This document shows, in pieces, positions 6,727-14,525 of a stretch of DNA of 43,826 nucleotides (within the stretch, counting starts at the first letter, position 1; each line of letters starts with the position of its first letter). The notes beneath the pieces are model-generated. The model had not been told where the DNA came from and searched no databases. It saw only the letters and a list, made by a program, of their open reading frames with translations. Made by a program: the position numbers and the translations under genes. The DNA comes from an uncultured Eubacteriales bacterium (GTDB lineage Bacteria; Bacillota; Clostridia; Oscillospirales; CAG-272): NCBI GenBank assembly GCA_900545935.1, contig URAP01000014.1:1-43826 (forward strand), given 5' to 3'.

Positions 6727-7557
6727 ATGTTTCCTGCTTTTTATATTTTCGGTAAGCAGATAGGGATGTACGGCGTGTGCGCCGTACTCGGATTTCTTGT
6801 CTCGGGCTTTGTCGGATCAAAGCTTGCCCGCCGCCGCGGAATATCGACGGAGGATCTGATACTTGTCACGCTCTCTGCTGCAATTGGCCTTTTTATCGGC
6901 GGCCATATACTTTTCGGACTCACCAATTTTGATAAGCTTATTAAGCTTTTCGGCATGATAGGCAGCATATCATTCGGCAGCTTTCTATATTGTCTCGGCG
7001 TTATTTTCGGCGGTTCGGTATTCTACGGCGGCCTGCTCGGCGGAATTGCAGCGGTATCTGTCTATTGTCGGGTGTCGCACTCCGTTGATCGTACGGATAT
7101 GCTCGACGTTATGGCTGTCTGTGTGCCGCTGTTTCACACTTTCGGCAGGATTGGCTGCTTTTTAGGCGGCTGCTGTTACGGATTACCGTGCAGCTTCGGC
7201 TTTACCGTGACCGAAAATCCCTTCAATCCCGCTATTTGCGGTGTCAGCCGCTTTCCCGTTCAGCTTGTCGAAGCGGGCTTCAATCTGATAATTTTCTTTG
7301 TGCTGCTCTCGCTCTCACGCAGACTGCGTCTGCGCGGGCAGATGATGTACGTATATTTTCTGATTTATCCCGTCGTTCGCTTTTCGCTTGAGTTTTTGCG
7401 CGGAGATGAGATACGCGGCATATGGTTTGGACTGTCAACGTCGCAGTGGATAAGCATTGCTTTGTTTGTGTTCGCGCTGATAAGGGTGCTGATGTCTATA
7501 GGCAGAACGCCTGAGCCCGTTGACGACGGCGATGCTGAAAAAGTGCAATGTAATTAA
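6727..7557 (+). CDS. Prolipoprotein diacylglyceryl transferase family protein
   Basis: This is a 276-residue multi-pass membrane protein with the Lgt fold pattern: GGSVFYGGLLGG (96-107), FGRIGCFLGGCCYG (139-152), FPVQLVEAGFNL (176-187) and YPVVRFSLEFLRGD (214-227). Classical Lgt attaches diacylglycerol to the lipobox cysteine. Here the residues matching E. coli His103, Asn146 and Glu151 read Tyr, Cys and Cys, so this is a divergent subfamily whose activity I cannot vouch for; no gene symbol is given. I prefer the ATG at 6727, which follows GGTGGGGG; an upstream ATG at 6691 would add 12 unconvincing residues. The window does encode substrates of true Lgt (CapA-type and MetQ lipoproteins). Confidence 0.75.
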   Translation: MFPAFYIFGKQIGMYGVCAVLGFLVSGFVGSKLARRRGISTEDLILVTLSAAIGLFIGGHILFGLTNFDKLIKLFGMIGSISFGSFLYCLGVIFGGSVFYGGLLGGIAAVSVYCRVSHSVDRTDMLDVMAVCVPLFHTFGRIGCFLGGCCYGLPCSFGFTVTENPFNPAICGVSRFPVQLVEAGFNLIIFFVLLSLSRRLRLRGQMMYVYFLIYPVVRFSLEFLRGDEIRGIWFGLSTSQWISIALFVFALIRVLMSIGRTPEPVDDGDAEKVQCN

Positions 7558-7644
7558 CACCGTCGTAAACGGTGTATCGCGAAGATATCATAAAAGTCCG
7601 CAGCGAATCGAACGCTGCAAAAGTGCAATTATTATAAGAGACAA

Positions 7645-7682
7645 AGCCCGTCCGTGACCCGAATATGGGAAACGGACGGGCT
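7645..7682. terminator. Bidirectional terminator between the Lgt-family and HAD genes
   Basis: AGCCCGTCCGT (7645-7655) and ACGGACGGGCT (7672-7682) form a perfect 11-bp stem. It is followed by ATTTTGT on the plus strand and TTTGTC on the minus strand. The flanking genes converge on it. Confidence 0.85.
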
Positions 7683-7711
7683 ATTTTGTCGACATGCTTT
7701 TTGTCGAGCCG

Positions 7712-8494
7712 TCAAATCTCGGCATCAACTATTGCGGCGATGTCATCAACGGTAAAATCTGCCGCGGCTTTTGCATTGGCGTGGCCGGTGGAGATAGCAA
7801 AGCTGCGAAAATCTGTCAGCATGTCGATATCATTCAGATTGTCTCCGGCAGAAATGATGTCGTCCTCGGCAATGCCGAGCTTGTCGGCAAGCGCGCGGAT
7901 TCCGGTGCTTTTTCCTCCGCCGCGCGGAACGGTATCGAGATAAAAGCTGTTCGCACAGATGTGTATCCACTCGCCGTAGCGTTGCTCGAGCGTGCGTGTT
8001 ACCTCAGCGGCAAGTTCAACTGTTGGATAGGCGCTCTGAATGACGTTGAAGCTGTGCAGCTTGTCGAATTCCTCTCGCGGGAGAAACAGCCTTCCGTCCG
8101 GTGCAGTCTCGCCCTCGCTGTGCTCGCTGTCCTGCCCGACGGGAAGAGCATAGCGCTTTTCGCCTCTGCATAGACCGAGCCACATCGGATCGTATGAGAG
8201 AAAATCGTCTGCGAGACGGTCGAGACAAGGGATCTCACCCGCGCCGTCGTATATGATATGTCCGTCTCTGTCGAGAACGATACTGCCGGAGCAGCAGATA
8301 ACAAAGTCAAATCTTATCCCGCAGCTCGGGTCGCGGGTAACGGCGAGCGCGTCGTGAATATTTCTGCCGGTAACAAGACCGAAGAGATTCCCCGCTGTCT
8401 GCCAGCGCGCGATTGCGGCTTTATCGTGTTCTGTTATGCCTTCGTCGCGGCAGAGTGTTCCGTCGTAGTCGCTTGCTATTATTTTAGTGCTCAT
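7712..8494 (-). CDS. Cof-type HAD-superfamily phosphatase
   Basis: A 260-residue cytosolic hydrolase carries the HAD motifs in order: SDYDGT with nucleophile Asp9 and acid/base Asp11, TGRN near 53, the lysine-containing GGGKSTGI, and GDNLNDIDML near 220-230 for Mg binding. The length and C2-type cap fit the Cof family, which dephosphorylates sugar phosphates and similar small molecules; the substrate is unknown. The ATG at 8494 follows GGAGG with seven-base spacing. The longer open frame (to 8596) overlaps the promoter and lacks a ribosome-binding site. It is monocistronic. Confidence 0.87.
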   Translation of the reverse strand: MSTKIIASDYDGTLCRDEGITEHDKAAIARWQTAGNLFGLVTGRNIHDALAVTRDPSCGIRFDFVICCSGSIVLDRDGHIIYDGAGEIPCLDRLADDFLSYDPMWLGLCRGEKRYALPVGQDSEHSEGETAPDGRLFLPREEFDKLHSFNVIQSAYPTVELAAEVTRTLEQRYGEWIHICANSFYLDTVPRGGGKSTGIRALADKLGIAEDDIISAGDNLNDIDMLTDFRSFAISTGHANAKAAADFTVDDIAAIVDAEI

Positions 8495-8584
8495 GTTTGA
8501 ACCTCCGGTGTTTTGCAGAGCTCGGCGGGCGGCAGAAAAGCTCCCGTTTCCCGAGTTTTCTTCATCATTATATATAGCACGGTT

Positions 8585-8613
8585 AGTGTAACACATTTCT
8601 TTTTGCGTTTCAA
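8585..8613 (-). promoter_or_regulatory. Promoter of the HAD phosphatase gene
   Basis: On the minus strand TTGAAA and TACACT are separated by 17 bp, about 90 bp upstream of the chosen start. Confidence 0.6.
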
Positions 8614-8769
8614 GTACCTGTGTATATTTTTCACCGATAGGGGAAAAATAGCTGCGTAAGAGTGCGGATGCCGATATCGGGGCTGTAAATACGCGGAGAC
8701 GTGTATGCAGCGAAGGTACGGCGTGCCGCAGGCTTTGCGTAATATATAATAATGAAAGGAAACAGACAA

Positions 8770-9219
8770 ATGAATGAACAGGCTCAAACGATGAAGCGTG
8801 ATGCAGAGCTTTATACCTATATCTATCAAAATGCGCGAATGGGACTTGTCGGTATCAATCAGGTGCGCGGTACAGTGTCCGATGCCGAGCTGACAAAGGA
8901 GCTGTGTGACGAATATGCCATGTACGACGAATATTCCACAACGGCGGAAAACGCCCTGCGTGACCTCGGCGAGGAATCGAAGGACATAGGCGCTATTGCA
9001 AAAATGGGGTCATTTATCTCGACAAAGATGAATACGGCGGTCGATTCCACCGTGTCGCATATCGCTGCAATGATGATTGAGGGCACGACGATGGGCGTGA
9101 CAAAGCTCTCACAGAAGATAACGGCGATGAAGGACTGCTCTCGGGAGGCGCTCGACCTCGCGACGCGGCTTGTCGGAGCAGAGTCCGGCGCGATAGAATC
9201 GCTGAAAAAGTTTCTGTGA
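8770..9219 (+). CDS. Helical protein of unknown function (four-helix-bundle type)
   Basis: I do not firmly recognise this 149-residue protein. It is almost entirely predicted helix, rich in Ala, Glu, Met and Lys, with no signal peptide, no long hydrophobic segment and one conserved-looking acidic tract (KELCDEYAMYDEYSTTAENAL). The pattern recalls ferritin-like/DUF2383-type bundles, but the spaced ExxH iron-binding motifs are not evident. The ATG at 8770 (MNEQAQT) follows AAAGGAAA at a suitable distance. An ATG at 8752 is in frame but would place the ribosome-binding site inside the gene. TATAAT at 8745-8750 is a possible -10. Confidence 0.65.
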   Translation: MNEQAQTMKRDAELYTYIYQNARMGLVGINQVRGTVSDAELTKELCDEYAMYDEYSTTAENALRDLGEESKDIGAIAKMGSFISTKMNTAVDSTVSHIAAMMIEGTTMGVTKLSQKITAMKDCSREALDLATRLVGAESGAIESLKKFL

Positions 9220-9484
9220 CAGCTCGCTGTCGGAATGCCGTTGTAATACCAATGCTTCTGCTATGATTTATCATTTGTATTTACGCACATTGTTATATTA
9301 CGTGCATATCGGGCTCGGCGGATTCCCTCCGCTCGGGCTCGTTTTTCTTGTGCGTCATGGAGTGTCTTGGAAAACAAATGTCGAAATTTTGTTCTAAGTG
9401 CCATATATGTGGGCGGAGATTGTGAAAACAACAGCTTTTATTTAAACCTGTCCTGAATTTCTTGTTAACAATTACAACCGTGAC
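9220..9484. other. Intergenic region upstream of citrate synthase
   Basis: It holds a GC-rich imperfect hairpin (about 9308-9340, GGCGGA/TCCGCT core) followed by GTTTTTCTTG that may terminate the upstream gene, and a 10-bp palindrome TTGTTAACAA (9464-9473) shortly before the citrate synthase promoter. I see no coding signal. Confidence 0.4.
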
Positions 9485-9513
9485 TTGACTCGACAAGATA
9501 TAAATGGTAGAAT
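9485..9513 (+). promoter_or_regulatory. Promoter of citrate synthase
   Basis: TTGACT (9485-9490) and TAGAAT (9508-9513) are separated by 17 bp. They lie 62 bp upstream of the start codon. The palindrome TTGTTAACAA just upstream is a candidate operator. Confidence 0.7.
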
Positions 9514-9575
9514 AAGAAGACAATATATTTTACCGATACATTGCCACGCGGCGCTGTTACCGAGAAAGGACTGTT

Positions 9576-10943
9576 ATGGATACAAGAGATTTTTCTGAAT
9601 TGACACCGGAGATAGTGGCGCTTGCAGAACAGACACGGCAGGCAAGCAAGATTGACCCCGCGCTCTACGATAAATATTCGGTTAAGCGAGGGCTGCGCGA
9701 TATCGGCGGAAACGGAGTTCTCACCGGACTTACCGAGATCTCCGAGATAATAGCAAAGAAGAAGCAGCCGGACGGAACGCTCGTTCCGTGCGCAGGCGAG
9801 CTGTATTATCGCGGAATAAATGTCGGCGAGCTTATCGACGGCTTTGTGGCGGACAATCGTTTCGGCTTTGAAGAGACTGTATATCTTCTGCTTTTCGGCA
9901 GATTGCCGAATCGCTCCGAGCTTGATTCCTTCTGCGGGCTTCTCGGCTCGTACAAATGCATTCCGCCGAGCTTTATGCGAGACGTAATTATGAAAAAATC
10001 GAGCAAGGACATTATGAACGCACTTGCGCGCAGCGTTCTCATGCTCTATTCCTACGACGACCGCGCGGACGATATCTCGCCCGAGAATGTTCTGCGCCAG
10101 TCGCTTCAGCTCATTGCCGAGTTTCCGCTGCTTGTCAGCTATAACTACATAGCTCGTGAGCATTATCATGAGGGCGCGGATCTTTATATTCACACGCCCG
10201 ACCCGAAAATGAGTACAGCGGAGACCATTCTCTATCTGCTCCGACCGGACGGAAAGTTTACCGATACCGAGGCAAAGGTGCTCGATCTGTGCCTTATTTT
10301 GCATGCTGAGCACGGAGGCGGTAATAACTCGACCTTTACGACGCATGTCGTTACTTCTTCCGGCTCGGACACATATTCGACCGTCGTTGCTTCGCTCGGC
10401 TCGCTCAAGGGTCCTAAGCACGGCGGAGCAAACCGCATGGTCACCGAGATGTTCGAGGATATCAAGGCTCACGTGCCCGATTGGAACGACGAGGACGCTC
10501 TCAGAGCGTATCTCGACAGCATTCTTGCCGGCGAGGCGTTCAATCATACAGGTCTTATTTACGGTATGGGACATGCGATATACTCGGTTTCAGACCCCCG
10601 CGCGCGGATATTCAAGCAGTTCGTTGAAGAGCTCGCGCACGAGAAGGGGATGGAGGCTGAGTATAAGCTGCATACCGACGTTGAGCGCATAGCCGCAGAG
10701 CTTATTGCACGCGAGAGAAATATCTATAAGGGCGTTTCGGCAAACGTCGACTTTTACAGCGGCTTTGTTTATTCGATGCTCGGGATCCCTACCGCACTGT
10801 TTACGCCGCTTTTCGCGGTCGCACGCCTTGCGGGATGGTCGGCACATAGACTTGAGGAGCTTATCGGCGGAGGAAAGATAATCCGCCCGGCGTATATGGC
10901 AGTACACGAAAGAGTGCCTTATACCATGCTCTCGGAACGTTGA
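9576..10943 (+). CDS. gltA: Citrate synthase
   Basis: This 455-residue cytosolic enzyme is of the citrate synthase family and joins acetyl-CoA with oxaloacetate to form citrate. Visible signatures are LHAEHGGGNNSTFT with His243/His246, LKGPKHGGANRM with the oxaloacetate-binding His282, GMGHAIYSVSDPRA with His333, NVDFYSG carrying the catalytic Asp, and ARLAGWSAHRLE near the end. The N-terminal 40 residues precede the usual core, as in other clostridial forms. The closely related 2-methylcitrate synthase cannot be wholly excluded, but no propionate genes are near. The start follows AGAAAGGA. It has its own promoter and terminator. In an anaerobe it would supply glutamate precursors through a partial TCA cycle. 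Confidence 0.93.
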   Translation: MDTRDFSELTPEIVALAEQTRQASKIDPALYDKYSVKRGLRDIGGNGVLTGLTEISEIIAKKKQPDGTLVPCAGELYYRGINVGELIDGFVADNRFGFEETVYLLLFGRLPNRSELDSFCGLLGSYKCIPPSFMRDVIMKKSSKDIMNALARSVLMLYSYDDRADDISPENVLRQSLQLIAEFPLLVSYNYIAREHYHEGADLYIHTPDPKMSTAETILYLLRPDGKFTDTEAKVLDLCLILHAEHGGGNNSTFTTHVVTSSGSDTYSTVVASLGSLKGPKHGGANRMVTEMFEDIKAHVPDWNDEDALRAYLDSILAGEAFNHTGLIYGMGHAIYSVSDPRARIFKQFVEELAHEKGMEAEYKLHTDVERIAAELIARERNIYKGVSANVDFYSGFVYSMLGIPTALFTPLFAVARLAGWSAHRLEELIGGGKIIRPAYMAVHERVPYTMLSER

Positions 10944-10991
10944 CGCGGATGACGAAAAGGTACGATCGATCGGCATCAAAGATATTTGTTA

Positions 10992-11030
10992 TACAGCCTT
11001 GCAGCTGAAACTGCGGGCTGTATTTCTTTT
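10992..11030 (+). terminator. Terminator after citrate synthase
   Basis: TACAGCC...GGGCTGTA with an inner TGCAG/CTGC stem is followed by TTTCTTTT. It stands about 50 bases past the stop codon. Confidence 0.75.
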
Positions 11031-11184
11031 AGCTGATGCCGCGGCAGACAAATGGGTAATGACGCGGCGTGGGCGATGCTGAGAATGGGTATTATAATTA
11101 ATAATTTGTTTAAGCAATCGGTATTATTCTGTGCTATACTGTAAAAAAATGAGCTGCGAGGCGATGAAATTGACGGAGGAGAGT

Positions 11185-12588
11185 ATGAAAGGCAGAAGAT
11201 ACAGGAGACGGCACCTATCAATGACGGTGCTGTTGTGTATAATCATAGCACTGCTGACCGCCGCGCTGCTGCTTGCGGCATATGTGATATCAAAGCTCGA
11301 AAGAAACAATCTGTTCTCCAAGAGCGTTTTTCTCGGGAACAATTATTTTCTCGGCGAGCTTTCGGGCGAGAGCGGGGAATCCGAGTCGCAGTCGCAGGAC
11401 AGCATGACCGCCCGTGCTATGTCAAATCTCGAAAAGCAGCTGCTCGCAGAGGCGGTTTTCGATGCAGGCGATTACCCGTACGGTGATGATATGGTAAAGG
11501 CGGCGGAGGATGCGTACTACGGCATGGATAACAGTGTCGGAAGCACCGACGGTTACGACGAAAACGATAAAGGCTATGACGGCACAAACGAAGATTGGTA
11601 CTACATCGGCGACGGCTACGACAGCGGAAGCGGTAAAGGTTACGACGGTGAGAGCAGCGGCGATCAAAGCGGCTCTGACGGCGCGCCTGAGGGTACATAT
11701 GGCTCTGCTACGGGCGGAAGCTATACCGAAAAATTCGGCGACGTAGATACAGAGTCGGCAGGGTACGACGCATACGGCAACTATTACATTCCCGAGTTCT
11801 ACAACTATCTTTATATAGATGCGGGAAGCTTCAAATCATCGGTTGCGACGCTGCTGCAGGCGGCGAGCGACACATTTGCCTCGCTTGGCTATTCGGACAC
11901 GACGTGCAGAAGCGTTGAGACGCTTATGCTTGAGCTGTCGGGGCGCGAATTTCTTATAACCGACGGACTCGAAAAGCAGCTGAGCGTTCCGTACATTTCG
12001 CAGGAAGGCAGCTTTCCGAACGGCTGCGAGTCGGTCAGCGCGACGATGCTGCTGCGCTATTACGGCTTTGACATAACGCCCGATGAGTTTATCGACAGCT
12101 ATCTGCCGTGCGAGCCCGTCAGAATAAGCTGGGGCACGCGCTACGGACCGAATCCTAAGCTGGTCTATGCGGGCGATCCGCGCAGCGACAGCGACGGCTA
12201 CGGGTGCTTTGCCCCTGTCATAGTAAAGGCGATGAATTCGTATCTGTCGGGCAAGGGCTACTACGCAAAAAATGTTACGGGAACGTCGCTTTCAACGCTC
12301 GCCTCGACCTATATCGACAGCGGCAACCCGGTGCTCGTATGGGGCACCGTCGGTATGAAGGAGATTGACCGTATAATACAGTGGCAGTCGGACGACAGAA
12401 CGGAATCCTTCCTCTATCCTGCAAACGAGCACTGCATGGTATTCTCGGGCTACGACGGCGAAAACTATTGGTTTTCCGACCCTTACGATTCGAACGGAAC
12501 TGTCGCTTATCCGATATCCGATTCGGTTATGGCATATAACCAGCTCGGCACTCAGGCGGTAGTAATAATGAAGTCCGATAAGCAGTAA
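11185..12588 (+). CDS. Membrane-anchored C39-like cysteine peptidase
   Basis: The protein has 467 residues. A basic N-terminus and one membrane segment (about 12-36) act as an uncleaved anchor. A long, low-complexity exported linker (about 60-205), rich in Gly, Ser, Asp and Tyr, contains repeated GYD units. The C-terminal domain (about 265-460) resembles Peptidase_C39_2, with FPNGCESVSATMLLRYYG carrying nucleophile Cys281, NEHCMVFSGYD carrying His416, and SDPY with Asp432. C39-like domains cleave after double-glycine-type leaders in bacteriocin export, but stand-alone forms like this are mostly uncharacterised; no ABC exporter or leader peptide is adjacent. The ATG at 11185 follows GGAGGAG. 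TATACT at 11135 is a possible -10. Confidence 0.83.
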   Translation: MKGRRYRRRHLSMTVLLCIIIALLTAALLLAAYVISKLERNNLFSKSVFLGNNYFLGELSGESGESESQSQDSMTARAMSNLEKQLLAEAVFDAGDYPYGDDMVKAAEDAYYGMDNSVGSTDGYDENDKGYDGTNEDWYYIGDGYDSGSGKGYDGESSGDQSGSDGAPEGTYGSATGGSYTEKFGDVDTESAGYDAYGNYYIPEFYNYLYIDAGSFKSSVATLLQAASDTFASLGYSDTTCRSVETLMLELSGREFLITDGLEKQLSVPYISQEGSFPNGCESVSATMLLRYYGFDITPDEFIDSYLPCEPVRISWGTRYGPNPKLVYAGDPRSDSDGYGCFAPVIVKAMNSYLSGKGYYAKNVTGTSLSTLASTYIDSGNPVLVWGTVGMKEIDRIIQWQSDDRTESFLYPANEHCMVFSGYDGENYWFSDPYDSNGTVAYPISDSVMAYNQLGTQAVVIMKSDKQ

Positions 12589-12684
12589 CCTATACTTCAA
12601 AGTCCGTTCGATGGTTGTATACGGATATGGCGGCAAACGGATTTCCAATAAACCGTAACTACTCTCTTTATAGCTTAATACAGA

Positions 12685-12728
12685 AACCGTCCCGTGCATC
12701 TTACCCAAGGTCGATGCACGGGACGGTT
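12685..12728. terminator. Bidirectional terminator between the C39-like gene and hydA
   Basis: A perfect 16-bp stem (AACCGTCCCGTGCATC at 12685-12700 and its complement at 12713-12728) stands between converging genes. The flanking tracts are AAATTATT on the plus strand and TCTGTATT on the minus strand. It is the strongest hairpin in the window. Confidence 0.85.
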
Positions 12729-12747
12729 AAATTATTCAGTTAAGAAC

Positions 12748-14511
12748 TCAGCTAAAGCGCCGTCTGCCCTCATAGGTGGTATGGAGCAGCTCGTGAGCCT
12801 TGTGCGAGTTTGGCTTTTCGAGATAATCGGTGTACAGCTGCTGTATCTGGGCATTATTATGCGACTGTCTTACCGTCTGTCTCTCGTCCTCCGAATAGAG
12901 TGCGGCAGCACGCTTTTCCTTGAAGGTATCGAGAATGTCGATATCCTCATTCGGGAGGAAGCAGGGCTTGATGTACGGCTGTCCGCCGCCCGCAACGCAT
13001 CCGCCGGGGCATCCCATTATCTCGATGAAGGAGTATTTTGATGTTCCCGCGCGTATCTCGTCCATGAGCACCTTGGCATTCTTCATGCCGGATGCGACGG
13101 CTACCGAGATCTGCTTGCCCTCGATATCTATGGTGGCCTCCTTGATACCGTCAAAGCCGCGAACCTGCTCGAACTTGATAAGCTCGTGCTCCTTACCGGT
13201 GAGAACGTAGTAGGCGGTGCGCAGTGCAGCCTCCATAACTCCGCCGGTAACACCGAATATTACGCCCGCTCCGGAATAGTCGCCGAGCAGGTCGGAATCA
13301 AACTCCTCGTCGGGCAGCGCATTAAAGTTGATACCGCTGCGCTTGATGAGATCGCCGAGCTCGCGCGTTGTGAGAACGCAGTCGACATCCGGCAGACCGT
13401 TTACGGCAAGCTGCGGACGCTCCTTTTCGAACTTCTTGGCGGTGCAGGGCATGATGGAAACGACGAAGATGTTCTTCGGGTCGAGACCGTTCTTCTCTGC
13501 AAAGTAGGACTTTATGATAGCGCCCATCATCTCATGCGGGGACTTGCAGGAGGAGAGATGATCAAGCTGATCGGGGTAATTGTACTCCGCGTAGTTGACC
13601 CATCCGGGCGAGCAGGAGGTTATCATCGGGAGAACACCGCCGTTCTGCATGCGGTCAAGCAGCTCGGTCGCTTCCTCCATGATGGTAAGGTCTGCACTGA
13701 AATCGGTATCGTATACGCGGTCGAAGCCGAGACGCTTGAGCGCAGCGACCATCTTGCCGGTAACGGGCGTTCCGACCTTCATGCCGAATTCCTCACCGAG
13801 TGCGGCGCGGACGGCGGGCGCAGTCTGAACTACGATATATTTACCGGCTTTTTTTGCCTCATCTATTTTCGAGATCTCGGATTTCTCCATAAGCGCACCC
13901 GTCGGGCAGACGCTTACGCACTGACCGCAGAGTATGCACGGAGAGTTGGCAAAGGAGCGATTTTCGGCGGGAGCGACGATGGTGCTGAAGCCGCGATTCT
14001 CAAAGCCGAGAATGCCGAGACCGTGAGCGTTTTTACATCTTGCGACGCATCTGCCGCAGAGAATGCATTTGCCGGTATCGCGAACGATGGACGGCGTGAG
14101 CTCGTCGACCGTGACGGGAGTACGCTCGCCCTGATATTTATCCTCGCGTGCTCCGGTTATCTTAGCGACGTGCAGCAGCTCGCAGCTGCCGTTTTTGCTG
14201 CACTGCTGGCACTTCATCGAGTGATTGGAGAGCAGCAGCTCGACAGACGTGCGGCGAGCCTCTACCGCCTTAGGCGAAGATATGGTTATCTCCATACCCT
14301 CGGAGACGGGATATACGCAGGAGGCGACGAGTCCGCGCGCACCGGTCGCCTCTACAAGGCAGACGCGGCAGGAGCCGTTATTGCATTCGCCGTGATTATA
14401 TGCACAGAGGGAGGGAATCTCGTAGCCGCAGCGTTTTGCTGCCTCGAGAATGGTCAGTCCTTCCTCTACCTGATAGGGATAGCCCTCTATTTTTATATTG
14501 ATCAAAGACAT
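12748..14511 (-). CDS. hydA: [FeFe] hydrogenase catalytic subunit, NAD-linked trimeric type
   Basis: This 587-residue cytosolic iron-sulfur enzyme makes or uses H2 at an H-cluster. In order it has a plant-ferredoxin [2Fe-2S] domain (Cys36, Cys48, Cys51, Cys65), a His-Cys3 [4Fe-4S] site (His97, Cys101, Cys104, Cys110), two [4Fe-4S] ferredoxin motifs (Cys149/152/155/159 and Cys192/195/198/202), the H-cluster domain with L1 TSCSPGW (298-304 region), L2 MPCTAKK (Cys356) and L3 MGCPGGCVAGGGQP (Cys501, Cys505), and a C-terminal small-subunit segment ending in AHELLHTTY. The L1 motif has Ser301 where the well-studied enzymes have the second Cys. It is the last gene of hydC-hydB-hydA, 14 bases after hydB. 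The three subunits together match the electron-bifurcating, NADH/ferredoxin-dependent hydrogenases. Confidence 0.95.
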   Translation of the reverse strand: MSLINIKIEGYPYQVEEGLTILEAAKRCGYEIPSLCAYNHGECNNGSCRVCLVEATGARGLVASCVYPVSEGMEITISSPKAVEARRTSVELLLSNHSMKCQQCSKNGSCELLHVAKITGAREDKYQGERTPVTVDELTPSIVRDTGKCILCGRCVARCKNAHGLGILGFENRGFSTIVAPAENRSFANSPCILCGQCVSVCPTGALMEKSEISKIDEAKKAGKYIVVQTAPAVRAALGEEFGMKVGTPVTGKMVAALKRLGFDRVYDTDFSADLTIMEEATELLDRMQNGGVLPMITSCSPGWVNYAEYNYPDQLDHLSSCKSPHEMMGAIIKSYFAEKNGLDPKNIFVVSIMPCTAKKFEKERPQLAVNGLPDVDCVLTTRELGDLIKRSGINFNALPDEEFDSDLLGDYSGAGVIFGVTGGVMEAALRTAYYVLTGKEHELIKFEQVRGFDGIKEATIDIEGKQISVAVASGMKNAKVLMDEIRAGTSKYSFIEIMGCPGGCVAGGGQPYIKPCFLPNEDIDILDTFKEKRAAALYSEDERQTVRQSHNNAQIQQLYTDYLEKPNSHKAHELLHTTYEGRRRFS

Positions 14512-14525
14512 ACTGATCCTCCCGA

